NCBI GenBank assembly: GCA_001466705.2 | Contig: LATX02000238.1 | Location: 1-64,000, forward strand | Source of the DNA: Moniliophthora roreri | Lineage: Eukaryota > Basidiomycota > Agaricomycetes > Agaricales > Marasmiaceae | Length of the DNA: 64,000 nt | Reading direction: 5' to 3' | Shown here: piece after piece, positions 34,436-46,689 of the stretch | Layout of the letters: every line of letters begins with the position of its first letter | How positions within the stretch are numbered: the stretch's first letter is position 1 | The notes under the pieces: generated by a model | Databases searched by the model: none | Seen by the model: the letters and a program-made list of their open reading frames with translations, nothing else | Told to the model about the DNA's origin: nothing | Translations under genes and position numbers: made by a program

Positions 34436-36369
34436 TAATTTGTCTAAGATAAGACTAGTGGAAAACTACCCAAAAGATAACCTCCAAAAGTCTAACTCAG
34501 GTTGTTGTGCAAGTGTGGATCAATGTGATCAGAGTTACTGCACTTAGAATGCCAACAAAACTCTTAGCTAGGTTGATTCTCTCTTATTGAAGCAATCTAC
34601 TTCAAAGTGTTCACCTCCAGAGGAGTATATATGGTTTTAAAATGGTTTATATCACAAACACACACACAAAACACAAAGAACACAGTGCACAAAGCACAAA
34701 CACAAGAGCTACAGTCCCATACAAAGACTCGATAGCCAATATAGACAAAACTCTTAGCTAGGTTGATTCTCTCTTATTGAAGCAATCTACTTCAAAGTGT
34801 TCACCTCCAGAGGAGTATATATGGTTTTAAAATGGTTTATATCACAAACACACACACAAAACACAAAGAACACAGTGCACAAAGCACAAACACAAGAGCT
34901 ACAGTCCTGTACAATAGCCGATATAGTCTGACCCTATGGAGTTCAAGACTTCTTCAAGGATAACTACAGCACACAGTGTACTGGAAAAGGTCCTAGACCA
35001 ATTTCTACAAAGAGTTCAGTGCAGGCACACCCCTTGCTAAGACTCTAAGTGTGTCACAACCTGATACACACACAGGCCACACTCCAAGTGCCCAAGGCTC
35101 CTTCTTGGTGTAAAGTTTCTCTTAGAAAAGTGCTATAATGCACTCAAGATGTTACTCTTATCTCTTATGACACAAGTTCATTATCAGATTTCTATCTCCC
35201 CGGAGTCACTCAGGACCAATCTCCAGGGCCTGTAGTGAGGAAGCAAAACTGGAATGGCACACAAATTTATACACCAAACAAACTCTTCATGTATTCACAA
35301 TCAGAGGGGGCAGAGTTACTTGAGTATGTACAAATATCTAGCTGTCCTTATATACAGTCCAAGGAATATATCTACAGGAAATTATAAATAATGTCTGATA
35401 ATTCAGGAAATGACAAATGAGTGACTGAGATACTAAAAGAGGGAATATTCAGATGTCATGGAGTCTGGCCACTAGGGTATCCGACCATATCTGTGTGGGT
35501 ATCTATGTTTCCAGGTGTTCTAGATTCTATAATTTGTATTTTCTCTTTTCTAAGTCAGGTATCCATGAGCGGATGGCTGTATCTGTCCTGTCTTTTGACA
35601 GCATTTCCCTTTTCTAGTATCCTCACATCAGCAGAGGCCTAGATGCCAAAGTTTCCAAGGTTGGAACATGCTGTTATTGTTCCTATCTCCTTTGACAATG
35701 CACACTCAGTCTTATTTAGGATTTCTTGCACATTAGATATTCTTCATATGTCTTGTTGTATCTGTCTGTAGGTAGTGGATGTCCTTCAGAAGTGATTTCT
35801 GTCTTTCCGAGCAGTCTTTGTACCTAGTTTGCTTATCGCATATTGTTTATCTGCCAGTGAATTCTTTATTAAGAGATTGCCTGCTTTGACTCTGATCTGT
35901 ATATTGACTTCAGAGGAGGATTGTTCTATGATTGTTCCTGTTCTAAGTCGTCTTTCTGTTTTGATGTCTCCTCTAAGTACCTCTGTACTGTTTGACTGCA
36001 GATTGCACTTTGCAGATGTTATAGAAAAGTAAAGTAGAAGTTAAAATCCCATTGATAGCACTTTGAGAGCTTGGTTAACTAGCCAATGCATTCATTGGGC
36101 CATAGTTAGATTCTCTACAGGTTTCGGAAGTGATCTACTTTGGATCTGATACTTAGATAGGTTAGAAAGTACAGCTTAGACACCTCTGTATAGCGTATCA
36201 TATAGCTCTTCGTACTTTCTAAGGTACCACAGCTTCTCTAAGGCAATGACTAGCAGACTGGGCTCACTCTAGTCCTTATTACCCATTATCTTGTGTTATA
36301 TTAAAGTGTTCCAATTCAGAAATAGTGTAAAATGAATAAAAGTGGGTCTTTTCTAGGTTCAACATATTA
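34436..36369 (-). repeat. LTR-like repeat family A, complete copy A9 with internal duplication
   Basis: Both termini present (TAATTTGTC...AACATATTA). It is about 180 bp longer than A4 because a segment containing the CA-rich tract is tandemly repeated (about 34556-34744 and 34745-34915). Confidence 0.85.
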
Positions 36370-36790
36370 CCATAAGTACAATTCACTTATAACTTTGTGC
36401 CATCAAGCATATATAGGTTTTGACTGACTACTCAGGCTCATATCAGTCCTTCTATTTCCATGTTTCTTATCATTTCAACTGTTTAAATATGTCCAAATGA
36501 TGCTCATATGTGTAGAATTTGAAAGGTTTATAAAATTGGTGTATTACCAGGTATCTTCATGGGTGTTGGTAACATTGGTGATACACTTTTACTGTATGAA
36601 GAAGTGAGTACTCTTCATTCTCATTTGTCTCTGTAGTGGCTGATAGTTGCAAGTGCGATATATACCTTTCAACAGATGCCAGTGTTTCATGGAGCCACAT
36701 TTGGTTCAGGCCACACAAGTATGAGTTCGGTGACTCTGGAAGTGTTCTCATAATTGTCAATGACAAAGAAACGACAGACAAAGTAGCGTT
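36370..36790. other. Region with possible decayed exon
   Basis: A minus frame of 80 codons (SLSLTIMRTLPESPNSYLCG...) and an overlapping plus frame of 73 codons occur; neither has a known domain. It is cut on the right by LTR B insertion at 36791. Confidence 0.3.
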
Positions 36791-37365
36791 GATATGCATA
36801 ACTTTTTACCTTTTATTTCACATGCAAATAGAGAATATTTTGCACTTTTATGGTTGAAAATGACATAGATAAGGGAATTGAGGACTAGTGTGAGCCCTGA
36901 GCAGCTAGTCAAAGTGAGTAGTAGAGAAGAATATAAAATATTAGCAGAGTAATGGTTGATGGTAGGCCATACAAGGGTACCCGACCACTGCTAGTATGAA
37001 AATAAACAGCGAATCTGAACACAGAGGAGCATCCCAAAACCTGTAGGGAATAACACCACATAATACTTCTCTATTGAAAGCATACCAAAGGGAATATTTT
37101 CACTTTTAACAATATTTCCAATCTATACCCAACTTGAAGGAAGAATAAAAGCCTTCGATGATACACATACAAGAATATTATTGAGAAACGGATATGAAAC
37201 AGAGGATGACAAATTATCAGCGAGGGATACTTGAGATACTGAATGTCAAATTGAAGAATGAAATAGATGATTGGCTACTGGAAGGGTGCCTGTATCATGG
37301 AAGAACGGAAGACAAAGCTGTATGACGAGAAGGCAGCATGGCCGAGCCTATGCGTACACTTTAGA

Positions 37366-38123
37366 CACTACGTACGGGGTGTTCTTTTTATGCTATTAAT
37401 ACAAAGGAAATACACTCAGAATACTGCTATATATTTGCTTCCAGACAACACTCAGAAAATTCTATTAGTTTCAAGTTGTCATCACATATTGAAAACAGCA
37501 AGCATACTCTGGATTTTAATTTCCAGAAGAGTCTGTGTTTTTTTATTATTTTATAATAATGAAATTATAGAATTATCCTTTAATTTTCTAATTACAAATA
37601 TACTAAATTTTCTGCCTTATAAAATAGTGAGAAAACATTTAGAAAATAAATATAAGATTTTGAATTTTATATCAAAGGAAACATGTTAAATACAAAAGGA
37701 AAACTATATGAGAACTATCTAAAAAGTGCTTTAAGATATAGTGTTTTCACATGATTTTCCTACCATTTTCCTAGTGTTTTCCTAGTGTTTTCCTAGTGTT
37801 TTCTCTGACTTTCCCACAATAGAAAATGTGGAATTTTTATCTTATCTTATCAGCATTTTCTGAGCATCTTGAACCAGAGAAAATTTAATGTTTTCTCAGT
37901 ATGGAAATCATTCTAATATATTGTATTATCTATTAATTCTCAGAATTTGAAAATTCCATATCTTTTGCTGCTGAAAATTTAGTATTCTCCAGGCATATTC
38001 TTGTTTAGAGGACACAATTGAAATTTAGAATTTATAAATGGTTTTATAAAAATTCTCTTTGCAAGAAGATTAAGTGTTTTCTCAATCAGAAAACCATATT
38101 AAAAGAACACCTCGTATGTAGTG
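37366..38123. mobile_element. CACTA-type non-autonomous element 2 (758 bp)
   Basis: Termini CACTACGTACGGGGTGTTCT and, inverted, CACTACATACGAGGTGTTCT, flanked by the 3-bp target duplication AGA (37363-37365 and 38124-38126). The uninterrupted target can be read in copy B8 (TTAGACATGAAAAAG). Shares its interior with the element at 19835-20458 but is ~130 bp longer, including a repeated CCTAGTGTTTT word (37770-37800). No transposase. Confidence 0.9.
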
Positions 38124-38595
38124 AGACACAAAAAAGGAAGCATATTGTGCATCCATAGAGCAGATGATAGAAGACGGAGAAGGAAGGAACCATGCAGAGT
38201 GGCATGGAAGTATAATATTTTCAAACAGAGTTGGAAGGAGAGCTGTTTGACAGAGAAAATTGCAAACAGTTAGTGTCAGAAGACAGCACAATCATCAAAG
38301 AAAAAGAATAAAAGAGATTATGGCTATGAAGCCTGACTACAATTGGACACTGTGACAGAGAAATTACCAAACACAGCTCAGTTTATATAATATTTATCAC
38401 CTGGCTCAGTTTTATTTGTATTTGTGACAGATATATTAGATTATTTATATTGTAGGGTATATAAGGGAACGTGTTTTGTAGGTGGAAGGCAGGAGAGATA
38501 CTGCCCACCGATTACCAGAGTGTATGACATTGTTGTTCAGGTAGAAGAGCTACTAGCAATCAGTATTTTTCAACCACTTCAGGCCCTAGCTTATT

Positions 38596-38719
38596 CATCA
38601 CACAAAACTGCAAAAGGTCATAACCCATCTCCAGGGGGTTATAACCCACCAAAACCAGTCATAACCTAGTTATAACCTAGTTATAACTAAGTTATGACCT
38701 TCTGCAGTTTTGTGCAATG
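38596..38719. mobile_element. 124-bp MITE with ~28-bp inverted repeats
   Basis: Ends CATCACACAAAACTGCAAAA and, inverted, CATTGCACAAAACTGCAGAA, both running on into GGTCATAAC. It interrupts the TTATTTAGTTGTGC stretch seen intact in other B copies, with TT repeated at both edges. Noncoding; can fold into one long hairpin. Confidence 0.85.
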
Positions 38720-39358
38720 TTTAGTTGTGCAAGAGGCACAGGCTAGTTGAGACCTGAGATTGTAACCCAAACCAGAGATATAAATAAAAGCTAGAAAGAG
38801 CTTAGTTTTTAATGCAAGAGGTGTGTTTTCCAATAAGAGAAACATTGTATCAGTCTACTAAGAGGGTAGCTGACATGCATCAGTATAGTCTGGTGTTTTG
38901 ACATGAATCAGAGAGGGTTTCAGGCTAGCAGTGTCTAGAAGATTTGTCCTCTTGAGAATCATTGCAGAACATAGCTAAGAGGGCTATATTCAGGTACAAG
39001 AGGTACCTTTGTTCTCACTTAGAAGAAGTTTATTCTTTGGGCAGTTTCTGGTTGAAATCTATACCAGTATTTGCTTTCAAAGTGATTAATAAAACCACAA
39101 AACTGATAAATATTATACAAACGAACACCCATTTCAATCTGAGAAGTTGTTTTGAAGGCAATCATCTCTGAACTACTGAGCGAGACATTGAGAATTATTC
39201 TTGATGTTGCGGTAACAGTGAACCACGCTGAACCAACTCACAAACAAAACTGAGAATCAAGAACTTATATATATACCTTTTTCAAGGGTATTTTGGCACC
39301 ACAGGCCTCATGTTTTCATAGTAGAGGCATAGGTTTTTGAGCATCTTCAACAGGACTN

Positions 39359-40971
39359 TGGAAAATGACATAGTTAGGGGAATTGAGGACTAGTGTGAGC
39401 CCTGAGCAGCTAGTCAAAGTGAGTAGTAGAGAAGGATATAAAATATTAGCAGAGTAATGGTTGATGGTAGGCCATACAAGAGTACCCGGCCACTGCTAGT
39501 ATGAAAATAAACGGTGAATCTGAACACAGAGGAGCATCCCAAAACCTGTAGGGAATAACACTACATAATACTTCTCTATTGAAAGCATACCAAAGGGAAT
39601 ATTTTCACTTTTAACAATATTTCCAATCTATACCCAACTTGAAGGAAGAATAAAAGCCTTCAATGATACACATATGAGAATATTATTGAGAAACAGATAT
39701 GAAACAAAGGATGACAAATTATCGGTGAGGGATACTCGAGATACCAAATGTCAAATTGAAGAATGAAATAGATGATTGGCTACTGGAAGGGTGCCTGTAT
39801 CACGGAAGAACAGAAGACAAAGCTGTATGACAAGAAGGCAGCATGGCCGAGCCTATGCATATGCTTTAGACATGAAAAAGAAAGCATATTGTGTGTCCAT
39901 AGAGCAGATGATAGAAGACAGAGAAGGAAGGAACCATGTGGAGCAGCATGGAAGTATAATATTTTCAAATGGAGTCAGAAGGAGAGCCATTTGATAGAGA
40001 AAATTGCAAACAGTTAGTGTCAGAAGATGGCACAATCATTAAAGAAAAAGAATACAAGAGATTATGGCTATGAAGCCTGACTACAATCGGACACTGTGAC
40101 AGAGAAATTACCAAACACAGCTCAGTTTATATAATATTTATCACCTGGCTCAGTTTTATTTGTATTTGTGACAGATATATTAGATTATTTATGTTGTAGG
40201 GTATATAAGGGGACATGTTTTGTAGGTGGAAAGCAGGAGAGATACTGCCCACCAATTACCAGAGTGTATGATGTTGTTGTTCAGGTAGAAGAGCTACCAA
40301 CAATCAGTATTTTTCAACCACTTCAGGCCCTAGCTTATTTAGTTGTGCAAGAGGCACAGGCTAGTTGAGACCTGAGATTGTAACCCAAACCAGAGATATA
40401 AATAAAAGCTAGGAAGAGCTTAGTTTTTAATGCAAGAGGTGTGTTTTCTGATAAGAGAAACATTGTATCAGTCTACTAAGAGGGTAGCTGACATGCATCA
40501 GTATAGTCTGGTGTTTCAACATGAATCAGAGAGGGTTTCAGGCTAGCAGTGTCTAGAAGATTTGTCCTCTTGAGGATCATTGCAGAACATAGCTAAGAGG
40601 GCTATATTCAGGTACAAGAGGTACTTTTGTTCTTACTTAGAAGAAGTTTATTCTTTGGGCAGTTTCTGGTTGAAATCTATACTAGCATTTGTTTTTGAAG
40701 TGATTAATAAAACTACAAAACTGATAAATATTATACAAACGAACACCCATTTTGATCTGAGAAGTTGTTTTAAAGGCAATCATCTCTGAACTACTGAGTG
40801 AGACATTGAGAATTATTCTTGATGTTGCAGTAACAGTGAACCATGCCAAACCAACTTGCAAACAAAAACTGAGAATCAAGAACTTATATATATACCTTTT
40901 TTTTTGAGGGTATTTTGGCACCACAGGCCTTGTGTTTTCATAGTAGAGGCATAGGTTTTTGAGCATCTTCA
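39359..40971 (+). repeat. LTR family B, copy B8 (left arm of inverted repeat)
   Basis: 5' truncated at the 'n' (39358), ends GAGCATCTTCA. Almost identical to the reverse copy at 42329-44004. Followed directly by family-A sequence (ACAGGACTGTAGC). Confidence 0.88.
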
Positions 40972-41034
40972 ACAGGACTGTAGCTCTTGTGTTTGTGCTT
41001 TGTACACCATGTTCTTTGTGTTTTGGACAAATTA
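40972..41034 (+). repeat. Family A fragment A12 flanking B8
   Basis: 63 bp of family A starting at ACAGGACTGTAGC and jumping to the terminus GGACAAATTA, so it carries an internal deletion. It is the downstream half of an A copy split by insertion of family B. Confidence 0.75.
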
Positions 41035-41289
41035 GCGTGCCATGAGCATTGAAGGCGAGGTAGGACTTGACTAGTGCTGGGAGTTGCAAGGACCAGGACT
41101 CAACTTGCTTCTGGATATGATTAGCTCAAGTCCTGTTGTCTGCAAGCCTAATTTAAATTGCAATTAGAACATAGTATGGAACCAGGAATAAAATTCAAAA
41201 TACTGAGTTCTGTTGGTCAGTGTGCTAAGTAGTGTGTGAAAATTGTATTCGCTGCCAGCATTGCTGTTGAGGATGCCTTCCTGTCCCAG

Positions 41290-41580
41290 TGGCAAAGGTA
41301 GTGCATCCTATTCAATATCAGGGTTCATAGTGTTACTGTCCTTGTTATCACTTCCTGTGTCAGCAAGAGCATCCTGAGCTTCAAATAATAGACCTAGAAG
41401 CAAGGTAAATGAATAGAAACAGTGTAGTTGAACCATAATACACACTACTAAATAGAGCCCTTAGTTCTTTGCAATCCAACTCCCATTCTTCTCTGCTCAT
41501 CATCATACTTACAGTCTCTTGTTCAATCTCCATCCCATTGCACTCCAGTGGATCACTGTAGATGAACAAGACCTTAGATG
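41290..41580 (-). pseudogene. Possible 3' exons of an unknown gene
   Basis: On the minus strand CATCTACAG precedes an exon SDPLECNGMEIEQET, then GTAAGTATG starts an intron. It can end at CTTGCTTCTAG before LLFEAQDALADTGSDNKDSN and a TAG stop. The splice signals are good, but no family is recognised. Confidence 0.3.
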
Positions 41581-41742
41581 AGGCACCATAACACTTATTT
41601 TTTCAACCCATGGGTAGTAATAAAAGATGCAAAGAAAAATCAAATTTTATTCTCAAAACACATGCAAGATACAAATAAGTAAATTCTATGATAGCCAGGA
41701 TCAGTAACCCTTTGAAAAATGAGTCAATAATGATGCCCACTA

Positions 41743-42263
41743 TCATTGTCCTGTACTACCGAATTCACTACTGTTGACTATTAGAGGTTGATTCTGCACT
41801 GTAGTTGGTGCAGCACCTACAGACCAAAAAGGATGATATTGGATATTGGACAAGTTTTTTCTGAGTATTGAGCAGGAGCCAGCTGATTGAAAAGATTCTG
41901 ACTGGTTGTGTGGTGGCACCATACACGGTTGATGGAATGAGACCATATTGAGTGCCAAAGAAAGATACTCACTGTAAATGGCAGATGTTGCTGAATGGTA
42001 TCTCACCACCAGTGATAATCCAGATAAGGAAGGGGGTAGGATGCCTGGGCTGGAGTGCCAAATGATGATGGTGATGGGTGGAAGAGCAATGTTGATGGCT
42101 GTTGATATTGTTGATGTGCAGGACTGGTGAGCGGAGATGGTGACCAGTTTGGGATTGATGAAAGCAGCACTGGACAGAAACTGCTGAGATAGCACTCAGG
42201 AGGGACTTGCAGCAAGGCACAGAGACTTGCCCTCTGTCCCTCTAAATTATCAAAAATTATCAA
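41743..42263 (-). other. Ser/Pro/Gln-rich coding remnant
   Basis: Two overlapping minus frames of 86 and 150 codons with low-complexity composition (HQQYQQPSTLLFHPSPSSFG; SESFQSAGSCSILRKNLSNI). It reads like the disordered part of a fungal protein after a frameshift. No domain seen. Confidence 0.3.
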
Positions 42264-42328
42264 GATAATATGAGGGTGCTATCTGCATGCAGCCTAGAAA
42301 AAAAAACCCAATAGATCTAATGGACCAG

Positions 42329-44004
42329 TGAAGATGCTCAAAAGCCTATGCCTCTACTATGAAAACACAAGGCCTGTGGTGCCAAAATACCCTCAAAAAA
42401 AAAGGTATATATATAAGTTCTTGATTCTCAGTTTTTGTTTGCAAGTTGGTTTGGCATGGTTCACTGTTACTGCAACATCAAGAATAATTCTCAATGTCTC
42501 ACTCAGTAGTTCAGAGATGATTGCCTTCAAAACAACTTCTCAGATCAAAATGGGTGTTCATTTGTATAATATTTATCGGTTTTGTAGTTTTATTAATCAT
42601 TTCAAAAACAAATACTGGTATAGATTTCAACCAGAAACTGCCCAAAGAATAAACTTCTTCTAAGTGAGAACAAAAGTACCTCTTGTACCTGAATATAGCC
42701 CTCTTAGCTATGTTCTGCAATGATTCTCAAGAGGACAAATCTTCTAGACACTGCTAACCTGAAACCCTCTCTGATTCATGTTGAAACACCAGACTATACT
42801 GATGCATGTCAGCTACCCTCTTAGTAGACTGATACAATGTTTCTCTTATCAGAAAACACACCTCTTGCATTAAAAACTAAGCTCTTCCTAGCTTTTATTT
42901 ATATCTCTGGTTTGGGTTACAATCTCAGGTCTCAACTAGCCTGTGCCTCTTGCACAACTAAATAAGCTAGGGCCTGAAGTGGTTGAAAAATACTGATTGT
43001 TGGTAGCTCTTCTACCTGAACAACAACATCATACACTCTGGTAATTGGTGGGCAGTATCTCTCCTGCTTTCCACCTACAAAACATGTCCCCTTATATACC
43101 CTACAACATAAATAATCTAATATATCTGTCACAAATACAAATAAAACTGAGCCAGGTGATAAATATTATATAAACTGAGCTGTGTTTGGTAATTTCTCTG
43201 TCACAGTGTCCGATTGTAGTCAGGCTTCATAGCCATAATCTCTTGTATTCTTTTTCTTTAATGATTGTGCCATCTTCTGACACTAACTGTTTGCAATTTT
43301 CTCTATCAAATGGCTCTCCTTCTGACTCCATTTGAAAATATTATACTTCCATGCTGCTCCACATGGTTCCTTCCTTCTCCGTCTTCTATCATCTGCTCTA
43401 TGGACACACAATATGCTTCCTTTTTCATGTCTAAAGCATATGCATAGGCTCGGCCATGCTGCCTTCTTGTCATACAGCTTTGTCTTCTGTTCTTCCGTGA
43501 TACAGGCACCCTTCCAGTAGCCAATCATCTATTTCATTCTTCAATTTGACATTTGGTATCTCGAGTATCCCTTGCTGATAATTTGTCATCCTTTGTTTCA
43601 TATCTGTTTCTCAATAATATTCTCATATGTATATCATTGAAGGCTTTTATTCTTCCTTCAAGTTGGGTATAGATTGGAAATATTGTTAAAAGTGAAAATA
43701 TTCCCTTTGGTATGCTTTCAATAGAGAAGTATTATGTAGTGTTATTCCCTACAGGTTTTGGGATGCTCCTCTGTGTTCAGATTCACCGTTTATTTTCATA
43801 CTAGCAGTGGCCGGGTACTCTTGTATGGCCTACCATCAACCATTACTCTGCTAATATTTTATATCCTTCTCTACTACTCACTTTGACTAGCTGCTCAGGG
43901 CTCACACTAGTCCTCAATTCCCCTAACTATGTCATTTTCCACTATAAAAGTGCAAAATATTCTCTATTTGTGTGCAAAATAAAAGGTAAAAGTTATGCAT
44001 ATCA
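42329..44004 (-). repeat. LTR family B, complete reference copy B9 (right arm of inverted repeat)
   Basis: Full-length B LTR (1,676 bp): read on the minus strand it starts TGATATGCATAAC, has TATATAAGGGG ~906 bp in, AATAAAAGC after it, and ends GAGCATCTTCA. Its outer flank (44005 on) is family A broken at the exact point that flanks B8. Confidence 0.9.
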
Positions 44005-45396
44005 CTGTACAAAGACTCAATAGCCGATATAGCCTGACCCTATGGAGTTCAAGACTTCCTTAAGTCAACTACAGCACACAGTGTACTGGAAAAGGTCCTA
44101 GACCAATTTCTACAAAGAGCTCAGTGCAGGCACACCATTTGCTAAGACTCTAAGTGTGTCACAACCTGATACCCAACACAAGCCACACTCCAAGTGCCCA
44201 AGGCTCCTTCTTGGTGTAAAGTGTCTCTTAGAAAAGTGCTACAACACACTTAAGATGTTATTCTTAGTCTCTTATGACTCAAATTCGTTATCAGATGTCT
44301 ATCTCTCTGGAGTCACTCAGGACCAATCTCCAGGGCCTGTAGTGAGGAAGCAAAACTGGAATGGCACACAAATTTATACACTAAACAAACTCGTCATGTA
44401 TTCACAATCAGAGGGGGCAGAGTTACTTGAGCATATATGAATATCTAGCTGTCCTTATATATGGTCCAAGGAGTATATCCACAGAAAAATATAAATAATG
44501 TCCAATAATTCAGGAAATGATAAATGAGTGACTGAGATACTAAAAGAGGGAATATTTGGATGTCATGAAGTCTGGCCACTAGGGTATCCAACCATATCCG
44601 CATGGGTATCTATGTTTCCAGGTGTTCTGGACTCTATAATTTGTATTTTCTCTTTTCTAAGTCAGGTATCTACGAGTGGATGGCTGTATCTGTCCCGTCT
44701 CTTTACAGCATTTCCCTTTCTAGTATCCACCCATCAGCAGAGGCCTAGATGCCAAAGTTTCCAAGGTCAGAACATGCTGTTACTGTTACTATCTCCTTTG
44801 ACAATGCATGCTTGGTCTTATTTAGAACTTCTTGTGCATTAGATATTCTTTGTATGTCTCATTGTATCTGTCTGTAGGTAGTGGATATCCTTTGGAAGTA
44901 ATTTCCATCTTTCTGAGATGACTTTGTACCTAGTTAGCTTATTGCATATTGTTTAGCTGCCAGTGAATTCTTTATTAAGAGATCGCCTGCTTTGACTCTG
45001 ATCTGTATATTGACTTCAGAGGAGGATCGTTCTATGATTGTTCCTGTTCTAAGTCATCTTTCTGTTTTGATGTCTCCTCTAAGTACCTCTGTACTGTTTG
45101 ACTGCAGATTGCACTTTGCAGATGTCATAGAAAGGTAAAGTAGAAATTAGAATCCCATTGATAGCACTTTGAGAGCTTGGTTAACTAGCCAATGCGTTCA
45201 TTGGGCCATAGTTAGGTTCCCTACAGGCTTTTGGGAGTGATCTGTTTTGGATCTGATACATAGATAAGTTAGAAAGTACAGCTTTGACACCTCTGTATAG
45301 CATATCATATAGCTCTTCATACTTTCCAAGGTACCATAGCTTCTCTAAGGCAATGACTAGCAGACTGGGCTCACTCTAGTCCTTATTACCTGCTAT
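44005..45396 (-). repeat. LTR-like repeat family A, copy A10
   Basis: Family A from the point of B insertion (CTGTACAAAGACTC) to the 'n' at 45397, including the TATA segment (CCTTATATATGG in plus orientation). Confidence 0.85.
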
Positions 45397-45397
45397 N

Positions 45398-46475
45398 GTA
45401 TTCACAATCAGAGGGGGCAGAGTTACTTGAGCATATATGAATATCTAGCTGTCCTTATATATGGTCCAAGGAGTATATCCACAGAAAAATATAAATAATG
45501 TCCAATAATTCAGGAAATGATAAATGAGTGACTGAGATACTAAAAGAGGGAATATTTGGATGTCATGAAGTCTGGCCACTAGGGTATCCAACCATATCCG
45601 CATGGGTATCTATGTTTCCAGGTGTTCTGGACTCTATAATTTGTATTTTCTCTTTTCTAAGTCAGGTATCTACGAGTGGATGGCTGTATCTGTCCCGTCT
45701 CTTTACAGCATTTCCCTTTCTAGTATCCACCCATCAGCAGAGGCCTAGATGCCAAAGTTTCCAAGGTCAGAACATGCTGTTACTGTTACTATCTCCTTTG
45801 ACAATGCATGCTTGGTCTTATTTAGAACTTCTTGTGCATTAGATATTCTTTGTATGTCTCATTGTATCTGTCTGTAGGTAGTGGATATCCTTTGGAAGTA
45901 ATTTCCATCTTTCTGAGATGACTTTGTACCTAGTTAGCTTATTGCATATTGTTTAGCTGCCAGTGAATTCTTTATTAAGAGATCGCCTGCTTTGACTCTG
46001 ATCTGTATATTGACTTCAGAGGAGGATCGTTCTATGATTGTTCCTGTTCTAAGTCATCTTTCTGTTTTGATGTCTCCTCTAAGTACCTCTGTACTGTTTG
46101 ACTGCAGATTGCACTTTGCAGATGTCATAGAAAGGTAAAGTAGAAATTAGAATCCCATTGATAGCACTTTGAGAGCTTGGTTAACTAGCCAATGCGTTCA
46201 TTGGGCCATAGTTAGGTTCCCTACAGGTTTTGGGAGTGATCTGTTTTGGATCTGATACATAGATAAGTTAGAAAGTACAGCTTTGACACCTCTGTATAGC
46301 ATATCATATAGCTCTTCATACTTTCCAAGGTACCATAGCTTCTCTAAGGCAATGACTAGCAGACTGGGCTCACTCTAGTCCTTATTACCTGCTATCTTGC
46401 ATCATATTAAAGTGTTCCAATTCAAAAGTAGTGTAAAATGAATAAAAGTGGGTCTTTTCTAGGTTCAACATATTA
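45398..46475 (-). repeat. LTR-like repeat family A, copy A11 (repeats the end of A10)
   Basis: 45398 onward repeats 44398 onward at an offset of exactly 1000 bp with essentially one difference (near 45228/46228), then continues to the terminus AACATATTA. Almost certainly an unmerged overlap between contigs. Confidence 0.85.
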
Positions 46476-46689
46476 ACACCAAGCAATGAAAGCTCCAAGG
46501 AGTGATGGAAGATGTATGTTATGGACTTTAATGGTACATAGATGAAATCCTGAGTTTGATGTACTGCTAATCCACATGACATCAGAATATTGTACACAGG
46601 TTTTTTTCCATCCCCATGGATCCCAATCTATCAATGATAGTCTTGTCTGACACAGATACATCGATGCTACCTCTGATCAGCTGCAAATC

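Larger units (their letters stand above)
36791..39349 (+). repeat. LTR family B, full-length copy B7 with two nested insertions
   Basis: Runs from TGATATGCATAAC to GAGCATCTTCA. After removing a CACTA element (37366-38123) and a 124-bp MITE (38596-38719) it has normal family length. Next to the TATA box it carries TATATAAGGGAACG. The right flank ACAGGACT is the start of a family-A sequence, also seen at 40972. Confidence 0.88.

Noticed and set aside
40168..40368. Repeated 66-codon ORF (starting MTDILDYLCCRVYKGTCFVG) in family B copies
   Set aside because: It spans the LTR's TATA box and promoter; conservation follows from near-identity of the LTR copies.
44528..45842. Repeated 104-codon ORF (starting MTEILKEGIFGCHEVWPLGY) in family A copies
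   Set aside because: It occurs only inside the repeat on the strand opposite the TATA box, varies in length and stops between copies, and has no domain; repetition alone explains its recurrence.
44398..46396. Genuine 1-kb tandem duplication of family A
   Set aside because: The two blocks are separated by a single 'n' and match at an offset of exactly 1000 bp with one difference; a contig-end overlap is far more likely.
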